Source of the DNA: Marisimplicoccus sp038110465
GTDB taxonomy: Bacteria; Bacteroidota; Bacteroidia; Flavobacteriales; Flavobacteriaceae
Reading direction: 5' to 3'
Assembly: GCA_038110465.1 (NCBI GenBank)
Contig: JAYNJU010000011.1
Coordinates: forward strand, 1-23,026
DNA: 23,026 bases
The notes beneath the pieces are model-generated. The model saw only the letters and a list, made by a program, of their open reading frames with translations, ran no database searches and was not told the DNA's origin. How positions within the stretch are numbered: position 1 is the stretch's first letter; each line of letters starts with the position of its first letter. The position numbers were made by a program, and so were the translations under genes. Positions 7,692 through 14,764 of this stretch are shown here, piece after piece.

Positions 7692-8482
7692 TGGAATTAT
7701 TAGGTTTTTTTGGGGCGCTTTTGATTGGACTTATTCTTGGATTAATAGGTAGTGGAGGATCAGTTTTAGCTGTGCCAATTTTAACATATTTATTTTTATT
7801 TGATGAAAAAATTGCTACTGCATATTCTCTTTTTATTGTAGGAACCACAAGTTTAATTGGGGGTGTAAATTATTTTTTTAGAAAATTAGTTAATTGGAAT
7901 CAAGTAATATTATTTGGAGTTCCATCAATCATTTCAGTTGTTTTGGTTAGATATTTTATAATTCCAATTATTCCAGATACAATATTTACTTTAGGCCAAT
8001 TAAATATTTCAAGAAGGTTATTTATTCTGGGACTTTTCTCAATATTACTTATCGTTTCTAGTTACTTCATGTTTAAGAATCAAAAAGAATTTATTGAAAG
8101 TAATACAGCAAAAAATTATTTTAAAATTATTTCAGAAGGATTTTTTGTTGGAGGATTGACAGGATTAATTGGAGCAGGTGGCGGTTTTTTGATCATACCC
8201 TCTCTAGTAATTCTAGGAAAAATACCAATGAAGGAAGCAGTAGGAACTTCGTTAGTGATAATTTCTTTAAAATCTTTATCAGGATTTTTTCTTGGTGATA
8301 CATTATTATATAATATTGATTGGATCTTTTTATTCAAGTTTGCTTCAATATCAATATTTGGTATTTTTATTGGAAACTACTTTTCTCATTATATTGATTC
8401 CAAACTTTTAAAGAAAATTTTTGCAATATTTATTTTAATTATAGGAGTATTAATTATACTATATGAATTTTTAAATTTATAA
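7691..8482 (+). CDS. TauE/SafE-family sulfite/sulfur-anion exporter
   Basis: Inner-membrane protein of 263 residues with about eight hydrophobic segments. It has the internal two-fold repeat of the TauE/SafE (DUF81) family: GLIGSGGSVLAVPIL near the N-terminus and GLIGAGGGFLIIPSL in the second half. Known members export sulfite or sulfoacetate-type anions. Next to a persulfide dioxygenase, whose product is sulfite, removal of sulfite from the cell is the natural role. ATG 7691 is chosen over an in-frame TTG at 7682 because that TTG lies inside the -7 box. It ends 3 bp before the dioxygenase start. Confidence 0.87.
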   Translation: MELLGFFGALLIGLILGLIGSGGSVLAVPILTYLFLFDEKIATAYSLFIVGTTSLIGGVNYFFRKLVNWNQVILFGVPSIISVVLVRYFIIPIIPDTIFTLGQLNISRRLFILGLFSILLIVSSYFMFKNQKEFIESNTAKNYFKIISEGFFVGGLTGLIGAGGGFLIIPSLVILGKIPMKEAVGTSLVIISLKSLSGFFLGDTLLYNIDWIFLFKFASISIFGIFIGNYFSHYIDSKLLKKIFAIFILIIGVLIILYEFLNL

Positions 8483-8485
8483 CAT

Positions 8486-9868
8486 ATGAAAATTGAACAG
8501 ATATATACTGGATGTCTAGCACAAGGTGCTTATTATATTGAAAGTGAAAACGAGGTAGCCATTATTGATCCTTTAAGAGAGGTTAATCAATACATTAATA
8601 AGGCAAAAGTTTCTAATTCTAAGATTAAATATATTTTTGAAACTCACTTTCATGCAGATTTTGTAAGTGGACATCTTACACTTGCAAAAGAAACTGGAGC
8701 TAAAATAATTTATGGACCTACAGCTGAAACTAATTTTGATTGTATAATAGCTAAAGACAATCAACAATTTAAAGTTGGAAAAGTTTCAATCCAAGCGATT
8801 CATACTCCAGGGCATACTCTTGAAAGTACTTGTTATTTGCTAAAAGACGAGAATGGAAAAGAAGTGGCTATTTTCACTGGTGATACTCTATTTCTTGGGG
8901 ATGTCGGAAGACCTGATTTAGCTCAAGAAAATCTTAAAATAACTAAAGAGGAACTCGCCGGAAAACTTTATGATAGTTTAAGAAATAGAATAATGAATCT
9001 TCCTGATGAAATTATTGTTTATCCTGCTCATGGAGCTGGATCTGCATGTGGTAAAAACATGATGAATATAACATCAGATTCACTTGCAAATCAAAAAGAA
9101 TTAAATTATGCATTGAATAAAAATTTAACAAGAGAGTCATTTATTGAAGCAGTATTAGATGGACTTGGAGATCCTCCAAAGTATTTTCCATCAAATGTAA
9201 AAATGAACAAAGAAGGTTATGAAGATATAGATAGTATAGTAAGTAAAAACAGGCCTCTAAGTCCAGATCAAATAGAAGAAATTGTTAATTCAACAGATGC
9301 TATAATATTAGATGTCAGAACTCCAGATGAGTTTGAAAAAGTTCATATTCCCAGATCTATATTTATAGGATTAGATGGTTCATTTGCACCTTGGGTAGGA
9401 GAGTTGATAGCAGATGTAAATCAAAAAATAATATTTGTTTGTCAGGTTGGAAGAGAAGAAGAAACAATTACAAGACTATCAAGAGTAGGTTTTGATAATA
9501 CTTTAGGATATTTAAACGGTGGGATCAACTCATGGTTAGACTCTGGAAAGGAAATTGATTCAGTTTCCTCAATAAATCCGGAGGAGACATCTATGATAGA
9601 TTCTATTAAAAATAAAATCATTGATGTTAGAAAGAAATCTGAATTTGCAAATGGACATGTTAAAAATGCAGATAATATATGTCTCTCTACAATAAACGAA
9701 AACCAAAGCAAATTTTCATCTGAAACTCATAAATTCATTCATTGTCAGGGAGGATACAGGAGTATGATTGCATGTTCAATTTTAAAAAGCAGAGGGATTC
9801 ATAATATATCAAATATTAGGGGAGGATATAAGCAGATAATGAATAATAAAGAAATAATTACATCATAA
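8486..9868 (+). CDS. Persulfide dioxygenase fused to two rhodanese domains (CstB-like)
   Basis: Sulfur-oxidising enzyme of 460 residues. Residues 1-250 are a metallo-beta-lactamase fold of the ETHE1 type: THFHADF (H54, H56, D58), TPGH (H110), TGDTLF (D133) and YPAHG (H182). Residues about 255-355 are a first rhodanese domain with C319 in CQVGREEE. Residues about 370-455 are a second one with C420 in the loop CQGGYRS. The second loop looks like a normal catalytic cradle. The first ends in acidic residues and may be a degenerate rhodanese, as in staphylococcal CstB. The expected reaction is oxidation of a low-molecular-weight persulfide to sulfite, with rhodanese transfer to form thiosulfate. 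It is cytosolic and lies in the middle of the sulfur operon. Confidence 0.92.
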   Translation: MKIEQIYTGCLAQGAYYIESENEVAIIDPLREVNQYINKAKVSNSKIKYIFETHFHADFVSGHLTLAKETGAKIIYGPTAETNFDCIIAKDNQQFKVGKVSIQAIHTPGHTLESTCYLLKDENGKEVAIFTGDTLFLGDVGRPDLAQENLKITKEELAGKLYDSLRNRIMNLPDEIIVYPAHGAGSACGKNMMNITSDSLANQKELNYALNKNLTRESFIEAVLDGLGDPPKYFPSNVKMNKEGYEDIDSIVSKNRPLSPDQIEEIVNSTDAIILDVRTPDEFEKVHIPRSIFIGLDGSFAPWVGELIADVNQKIIFVCQVGREEETITRLSRVGFDNTLGYLNGGINSWLDSGKEIDSVSSINPEETSMIDSIKNKIIDVRKKSEFANGHVKNADNICLSTINENQSKFSSETHKFIHCQGGYRSMIACSILKSRGIHNISNIRGGYKQIMNNKEIITS

Positions 9869-9870
9869 TA

Positions 9871-10428
9871 ATGGATTTTATATTTAATTCATGGCCTTGG
9901 TATATATCAGGTCCTTTAATATCAATTATAATGTTTTTACTAATTTTTAATGGTAGAACATTTGGTGTTTCATCTAATCTTAGAACAATCTGTTCTGTAT
10001 GTGGAGCTGAAAAGCTCTCAAGCTTTTTTAACATCAAGATCAAAGATCACCTTTGGAACTTAATATTCATTTTTGGATCAGTTGTTGGTGGATATATTGG
10101 ATTTAACTTCTTATCAAATTCCAACTCAGTTGAGATTTCAAAAAACACAAAATTGATTCTTGAATCATATGGTATAAAAAGTTATGAAAATGATTATATG
10201 CCATCCGAGTTATTTAATTTGGAAACCATAGATATAAATAGTATAACTATCTTAATTGTAGGAGGGTTTCTGATTGGTTTTGGAACAAGGTATGCAGGTG
10301 GTTGTACATCAGGTCATGCCATTACAGGTTTAAGTCAGTTACAAATAGGATCTTTAATTGCTGTTGTTGGCTTTTTTATAGGAGGCCTTACAATGATACA
10401 TTTAATATTCCCAATTTTATTTTTATGA
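9871..10428 (+). CDS. YeeE/YedE-family sulfur transporter, N-terminal half protein
   Basis: Inner-membrane protein of 185 residues, about four or five membrane segments, corresponding to the first half of a YeeE/YedE (DUF395, thiosulfate/sulfur transporter) protein. The family motif GGCTSGHAITG (C145) is followed by the typical IGSLIAVVGFFIGG. A second cysteine pair sits in TICSVCGAEK (C41, C44). In the thiosulfate transporter TsuA, membrane cysteines pass the substrate along, so these are likely functional. It begins 2 bp after the dioxygenase stop and its TGA overlaps the next ATG (ATGA at 10425-10428), which suggests coupled translation of the two halves. Confidence 0.88.
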   Translation: MDFIFNSWPWYISGPLISIIMFLLIFNGRTFGVSSNLRTICSVCGAEKLSSFFNIKIKDHLWNLIFIFGSVVGGYIGFNFLSNSNSVEISKNTKLILESYGIKSYENDYMPSELFNLETIDINSITILIVGGFLIGFGTRYAGGCTSGHAITGLSQLQIGSLIAVVGFFIGGLTMIHLIFPILFL

Positions 10429-10838
10429 GAAATTTATACTTTTTTATTGTTGGTATTGCTTTTGGGATCATAATGATTAAATCCGAAGCAGCATCATGGT
10501 TTAGAATTTTTGAAATGTTTAATTTTCAATCATTTCATATGTATGGAATTATAAGCTCTGCAATTGCTTTTGGTCTCATAGGTAATTATTTAATAAAAAG
10601 CTTTAAGCTTAAAGATTTAAATAATAATAGTATTGAGTATAGCCCTAAAGAGAATACTTTAAAAAGATACATAATAGGTGGATCAATTTTTGGCTTAGGT
10701 TGGGCTTTAGTTGGAGCTTGTCCTGGACCGATGTTTGTCCTTTTTGGAGCTGGATTTTATTCTATAATTCTAGTAATTATATCAGCCTTAATTGGGACTT
10801 TAATTTATGGGGTTTTAAAAGACAAGCTTCCTCATTAA
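10425..10838 (+). CDS. YeeE/YedE-family sulfur transporter, C-terminal half protein (DUF6691 type)
   Basis: Membrane protein of 137 residues with about four membrane segments, the partner half of the upstream protein. The diagnostic block is GWALVGACPGPMFVLFGAG with C99, in a position equivalent to the GGCTSGH cysteine of the first half. ATG 10425 overlaps the preceding TGA. Longer in-frame extension upstream runs through the first gene and lacks family features, so it is rejected. The two chains probably form one pseudo-symmetric channel for thiosulfate or another sulfane-sulfur species that feeds the rhodanese/dioxygenase enzyme. Its stop shares TTAA with the convergent small gene. Confidence 0.86.
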   Translation: MRNLYFFIVGIAFGIIMIKSEAASWFRIFEMFNFQSFHMYGIISSAIAFGLIGNYLIKSFKLKDLNNNSIEYSPKENTLKRYIIGGSIFGLGWALVGACPGPMFVLFGAGFYSIILVIISALIGTLIYGVLKDKLPH

Positions 10839-11158
10839 TCACCGATTCTTGTAAAAAGCCAAGCTTCATTTGAGTTTGGTTTTTTTACAACTAGAGTTTC
10901 TTCTCCTAGATAATATTCAAGAGAATATTCTTCATCAGAATCTGTTCTTAAAACATAAATTTTATCATTAATAATTTCTAATTTACCTTTTGCAAGTGTT
11001 TCAGTCTTTGACTTTCTAGCAAAAGTATTATTAGTTTGAATTATAAGAATTTCACTATCATTATTAATCCAATAACCATAAATACTTGGGTTTAATTCAT
11101 TGGAAAAAGATGATGAGCTGAATAGTAAAAAAATGATAGAAAATAGTAACTTTTTCAT
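10835..11158 (-). CDS. Small exported protein of unknown function
   Basis: 107 residues with a clear signal peptide (MKKLLFSIIFLLFSSSSFS, cleavage near residue 19-20). The mature part of about 87 residues is rich in beta-strand-type alternation (YGYWINNDSEILIIQ, KGKLEIINDKIYVL, EYSLEYYLG, ETLVVKK), suggesting a small lipocalin-like or beta-barrel fold with GYW near its start. No cysteine and no catalytic motif. I do not recognise the family. A -7 box lies upstream at 11187-11194. Confidence 0.7.
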   Translation of the reverse strand: MKKLLFSIIFLLFSSSSFSNELNPSIYGYWINNDSEILIIQTNNTFARKSKTETLAKGKLEIINDKIYVLRTDSDEEYSLEYYLGEETLVVKKPNSNEAWLFTRIGD

Positions 11159-11186
11159 GTTATGATTTGGGTTTTTAAATTTTGTG

Positions 11187-11194
11187 CAAATTTA
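11187..11194 (-). promoter_or_regulatory. -7 promoter box (TAAATTTG on the minus strand)
   Basis: Plus-strand CAAATTTA reads TAAATTTG on the minus strand, a perfect TAnnTTTG. It lies about 28 bp ahead of the small exported protein that starts at 11158. No TTG was found at the expected -33 distance. Confidence 0.35.
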
Positions 11195-11238
11195 CGAAAT
11201 ATTTTATTTTTTTTTATACTTATTAATCAAATAAATTA

Positions 11239-11616
11239 ATGTTTCTTAAAAGATTTTTTAAATTAATTTTTATCACATTACTACTTATACTTTCTTGTAC
11301 AAAAGATGAAGAAACATCATCTGATATTTATATCGGTAAGCTTGTTAAAAAAGGTATATGTTTGAATTATGTTATAGAGGTGAATGATAATGAATTTCCT
11401 CAATCATTAATTGAAAAAAAATGGATTGACGAATTTTCTAATATAGAATATAAAAACGTATTTACACTTGAGAGTGTATGTGATTTTCCAACAACTTTAA
11501 ATCAAGGAGAAACCTTTAAATTCAAAATTGGAAATAATTCTAAAAACATTTGTGCAGTTTGTAAAGCTTATACTCCTGTCCCTAATAAATATATAAGCAT
11601 CACTGTTATTGAATAA
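11239..11616 (+). CDS. Small lipoprotein of unknown function
   Basis: 125 residues. Residues 1-20 form a lipoprotein signal with lipobox LILSC (C20 acylated), followed by an acidic TKDEE linker. The mature domain of about 100 residues has four cysteines (KKGICLNY, LESVCDF, NICAVCKAY) that could form two disulfides in the periplasm. No known family was recognised. It lies 18 bp upstream of the amidohydrolase gene on the same strand and may share its transcript. Confidence 0.68.
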   Translation: MFLKRFFKLIFITLLLILSCTKDEETSSDIYIGKLVKKGICLNYVIEVNDNEFPQSLIEKKWIDEFSNIEYKNVFTLESVCDFPTTLNQGETFKFKIGNNSKNICAVCKAYTPVPNKYISITVIE

Positions 11617-11634
11617 AATTTTATAAATTATAAT

Positions 11635-13227
11635 ATGCAAAAACTAATAACTATAATCTTTACAGTTTTCATTTTATTTGGTTGCTCCAATGATTCATTT
11701 GACCTTGTAATTAAAAATGGAGAAGTTTTTGATGGGTCTGGCTCAAATAGTAAAATCATTGATATAGGAGTAATTGGAGATCAAATTGTTAAAATTGGTA
11801 ATATAAAAACTAATAACTCTAAAAAAATTATCGATGCAAATGGTTTAGTAGTATCACCAGGATTTATTGATACCCATGCACATTTAGACCCAATGAGTAA
11901 CTTCATAAAGCTTTCAGATGGTGAGAGTTCTATAAGACAAGGAATTACAACAAGTTTTGGTGGACCAGATGGAAGAGGTGCTCCGCTAAACTTTGGATTT
12001 AAGGAATTTTTAGATTCAATAGAATCTGTAGGTGTAGGAATGAATGTAGGATTTCTAACAGGGCATAACAAAATCAGAAGATTAGTTATGGATCTAGATA
12101 ATAGAGATCCATCTAAAGAGGAACTTGAAAAAATGAAATCTATTGCAAGAAAGGCAATGGATGAAGGTGCATTTGGAATATCAACAGGTTTAAAATACTT
12201 ACCTGGTAACTTTTCAAAGGTTGAAGAAGTAATTGAAATATCAAAAGAAATATCAAGTAAAGGAGGAATTTATACTTCTCATTTAAGAGATGAAGGATTA
12301 AATATAATTGATGCTGTTAATGAAGCTATTCAAATCTCAAAGGAAGCAGATATTAATGTAGTTCTAACTCATCACAAAGTAATTGGAAAACCAATGTGGG
12401 GAAAAAGCTCAATAACTCTTTCATTAGTTGATTCAGCAAGACAAAAAGGAATTAAAATTATGACTGATCAATATCCATATAGCGCCAGCCATACAGGAAT
12501 TAACGTTCTTATACCTACATGGGCTAGAGCTGGGGGTAGTGAAGAATTCAAAAAAAGAGTTTCAAATATTGAGACAAATAAGAAAATTCAAGACGAGATT
12601 ATTTTTAATATTTTAAACGATAGAGGAGGAAATGATTTAGATAGAATTCAATTTTCGAGTGTAAGTTGGGATCCTAGTTTGGAGGGAAAAACATTAAAAG
12701 ATTGGGCAATGATTAAAGGACTTGAACCAAATATTCAAAATGGAGCTCAGCTAGTAATTGAAGCTGAACTTAATGGAGGTGCTGGTTGTATATTCCATGC
12801 AATGGACGAGTCTGATGTTGAAAATATTATGAAATATCCTTATAATATGATCGCATCAGATGGTAGGCTTTCTGAGCCAGGTGTTGGACATCCACATCCT
12901 AGAGCTTATGGAACATTTCCTAGAGTTTTAGGAAGATATGTTAGAGAAAAAAATATTCTTTCTTTAAATGAGGCAATTTATAAGATGACATATCTACCTG
13001 CAAAAGCTTTTGGAATATCTGATAGAGGACTTTTAAAAAAAGGGATGAAAGCAGATATTACAATTTTTGATAAAAATACTATAATTGATAAGGCAACATT
13101 CACTTCTCCTCATCAATATCCTGAAGGAATAAAATACGTTATAGTAAATGGAAAACTAGCTGTAGATGATTATAATTTTATGGGACTTAGAGCGGGTGAA
13201 GTTTTAAGAAAGAATAAAAATCATTAA
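11635..13227 (+). CDS. Amidohydrolase lipoprotein of the N-acyl-D-amino-acid deacylase family
   Basis: Metal-dependent hydrolase of 530 residues with a lipoprotein signal (lipobox LFGC, C17), so periplasmic and membrane-anchored. The order of motifs is that of D-aminoacylases: SPGFIDTHAHLD (H81, H83), GAFGISTGLKYLPG, GGIYTSHLRDEG (H216), VVLTHHKVIG (H246 or H247) and MIASDGR (D409). The characteristic NCG cysteine metal ligand of Alcaligenes D-aminoacylase is replaced: the aligned segment reads GGPDGRG, putting D112 at that place. Metal content and substrate may therefore differ, so hydrolysis of N-acyl-D-amino acids or a related amide is only the family-level guess. Its stop shares TTAA with the convergent GNAT gene. 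Confidence 0.85.
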   Translation: MQKLITIIFTVFILFGCSNDSFDLVIKNGEVFDGSGSNSKIIDIGVIGDQIVKIGNIKTNNSKKIIDANGLVVSPGFIDTHAHLDPMSNFIKLSDGESSIRQGITTSFGGPDGRGAPLNFGFKEFLDSIESVGVGMNVGFLTGHNKIRRLVMDLDNRDPSKEELEKMKSIARKAMDEGAFGISTGLKYLPGNFSKVEEVIEISKEISSKGGIYTSHLRDEGLNIIDAVNEAIQISKEADINVVLTHHKVIGKPMWGKSSITLSLVDSARQKGIKIMTDQYPYSASHTGINVLIPTWARAGGSEEFKKRVSNIETNKKIQDEIIFNILNDRGGNDLDRIQFSSVSWDPSLEGKTLKDWAMIKGLEPNIQNGAQLVIEAELNGGAGCIFHAMDESDVENIMKYPYNMIASDGRLSEPGVGHPHPRAYGTFPRVLGRYVREKNILSLNEAIYKMTYLPAKAFGISDRGLLKKGMKADITIFDKNTIIDKATFTSPHQYPEGIKYVIVNGKLAVDDYNFMGLRAGEVLRKNKNH

Positions 13228-13667
13228 CTAGGAGTCCACTCATAAAAATTAGATAAATCATTAATTTTAAATCCTGTTTTTGGATATAAATTATTACCTA
13301 TCTTATTTGACTTCTCTGTTTCAAGCATCATTCCACAGGAATTAGTTTCTTTAACAAGTTCTTTTGATCTCTCGATAAGTAATTTTGAATAGCCACTGCC
13401 TCTATATTTTTTACCTACGAATAGATCGTTTAAAAGCCAATATTTACTAACTCTTGTTGATGAAAATAAAGGGTATAACTGTACAAAACCAGTAATAATA
13501 TTATTGGCTTCACAAACAAATAACTTAGAGTCATTATTTACTAACCTATTTTTTAAAAATTCTTTGGAAACTTCAATATTTGATACTTTCCCATAAAACA
13601 TCCTATAAGCATTAAAAAGTATTGATAATTCTTCTAGATCTGATATTTTTGCTTCTCTAATATTCAT
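13224..13667 (-). CDS. GNAT-family N-acetyltransferase
   Basis: Cytosolic acetyltransferase of 147 residues, a single complete GNAT domain. It starts MNIREAKISDLEELSILF, the usual first strand and helix. The acetyl-CoA binding motif A is LLNDLFVGKKYRGSGYSKLL, with RGSGYS as the pyrophosphate loop. The late LYPKTGF is the typical NxxAxxLYxKxGF ending. The substrate is unknown. Stop codons of this gene and the amidohydrolase are interlocked in TTAA. Confidence 0.87.
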   Translation of the reverse strand: MNIREAKISDLEELSILFNAYRMFYGKVSNIEVSKEFLKNRLVNNDSKLFVCEANNIITGFVQLYPLFSSTRVSKYWLLNDLFVGKKYRGSGYSKLLIERSKELVKETNSCGMMLETEKSNKIGNNLYPKTGFKINDLSNFYEWTPS

Positions 13668-13704
13668 CTGACTTGAATTAGTTTTAATAAATTTATAAAT
13701 TCTT

Positions 13705-13986
13705 ATGAGTAAGATAAAGTCATTTATTATAATAAGCTACATGATAGGATTAGCTTTCTTTTTAACTCACAATTTTGACTTTGAAACATTTATTCTTATT
13801 GATCCTTTAATGCTTGTATTAATTCTTAATATACCTTCATTAATTGTTGGATCTTTATTTTATTTAATTAAAAAAAAATTATTTTGGATTTTTTACACAC
13901 TTATATTTACAATAATAACAGTCGTATTCTTAGCTTGGTCAATTATTGAGATTTATACGGGAGGAGACTGGGGTAAAATTTTATAA
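13705..13986 (+). CDS. Small three-helix membrane protein, unknown function
   Basis: 93 residues, of which most are hydrophobic. Three probable membrane helices (about 5-22, 30-52 and 58-80) are separated by a charged loop (KKKLF). No recognised motif. The last residues (YTGGDWGKIL) face the opposite side. The start ATG lies 37 bp from the divergent GNAT start, and the stop lies 1 bp from the stop of the DUF1080 gene on the other strand. Confidence 0.62.
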   Translation: MSKIKSFIIISYMIGLAFFLTHNFDFETFILIDPLMLVLILNIPSLIVGSLFYLIKKKLFWIFYTLIFTIITVVFLAWSIIEIYTGGDWGKIL

Positions 13987-13987
13987 A

Positions 13988-14764
13988 TTAATCTAACTCT
14001 TTTATTCTAATATTTTTAAATTCTATTGGATGCCCTTCTGATTGAAGTGAAATATAGCCTTCTGATAATGGTTCACCAATTTTATTGCTAAAATTCTCCG
14101 ATAAATATGTGCCTCCAAGCCGTATATTAGTATATGTCATTACAGTGTCTTTATCAATTATATGATGGACAATTGAATCTGAAAAAACAACAAATTCAAC
14201 AGCTACCCAATCATCAGTATGAATTGTTTTTGAAATGGAATTAACACAGTGATCCAAAGCAAGAGTTCCATTTATATCAACTTCAGTTCCCGGAGAACAC
14301 ATATTAAGAGTTGGCCTTTCGTTTGTACCTGAACCTCCTAGAAATTGACCCTCTATGCTTACTGGAAATCCTTGATCTAATAGCATCAGATTGGGATGTT
14401 CTGAGTGGAGCATTACACCACTGTTTTTGTAATTCCATGCTTCTTCTTCACTTTTAAATGAGTTAACATGTTCTCCATAAAATCTATAATCAATTTTTAA
14501 ATGATAATTTTTAAACTTTTTATTTGTATAAAAAATATGGCCAAATTTTTCATCAAACGAATCATAATCATCATATGATACTCTTATGGTTCCATCTTTA
14601 ACACTAAAAGTATTCTTATAATTGTTGTTTAATTCATATCCAGCAATTTTTATTTCCCAACCATCTAAAGTTTGTCCATCAAATAATGAAACCCATTCTT
14701 TTTGATCATTATTACAACTAATTATTAATGAACCTATTATTAAATATTTAAGATTTTTTTTCAT
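13988..14764 (-). CDS. DUF1080 (3-keto-disaccharide hydrolase-type) lipoprotein
   Basis: Exported lipoprotein of 258 residues with lipobox LIISC (C17). The mature protein opens with WVSLFDGQTLDGWEIK, the signature of the DUF1080 concanavalin-like fold. It continues with FSVKDGTIRV, YHLKIDYRF and NSGVMLHSE, all family blocks, and ends SLQSEGHPIEFKNIRI, also typical. Some members hydrolyse 3-keto-glycosides or bind glycans. Catalytic residues cannot be assigned here. Its ATG overlaps the stop of the DUF5916 gene (ATGA on the minus strand), so the pair is translationally coupled. Confidence 0.85.
   Translation of the reverse strand: MKKNLKYLIIGSLIISCNNDQKEWVSLFDGQTLDGWEIKIAGYELNNNYKNTFSVKDGTIRVSYDDYDSFDEKFGHIFYTNKKFKNYHLKIDYRFYGEHVNSFKSEEEAWNYKNSGVMLHSEHPNLMLLDQGFPVSIEGQFLGGSGTNERPTLNMCSPGTEVDINGTLALDHCVNSISKTIHTDDWVAVEFVVFSDSIVHHIIDKDTVMTYTNIRLGGTYLSENFSNKIGEPLSEGYISLQSEGHPIEFKNIRIKELD

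Noticed and set aside
10302..10424. Upstream extension of the second YeeE half
   Set aside because: The added residues come from an alternate frame of the first half and carry no family motif. ATG 10425 gives the ATGA coupling.
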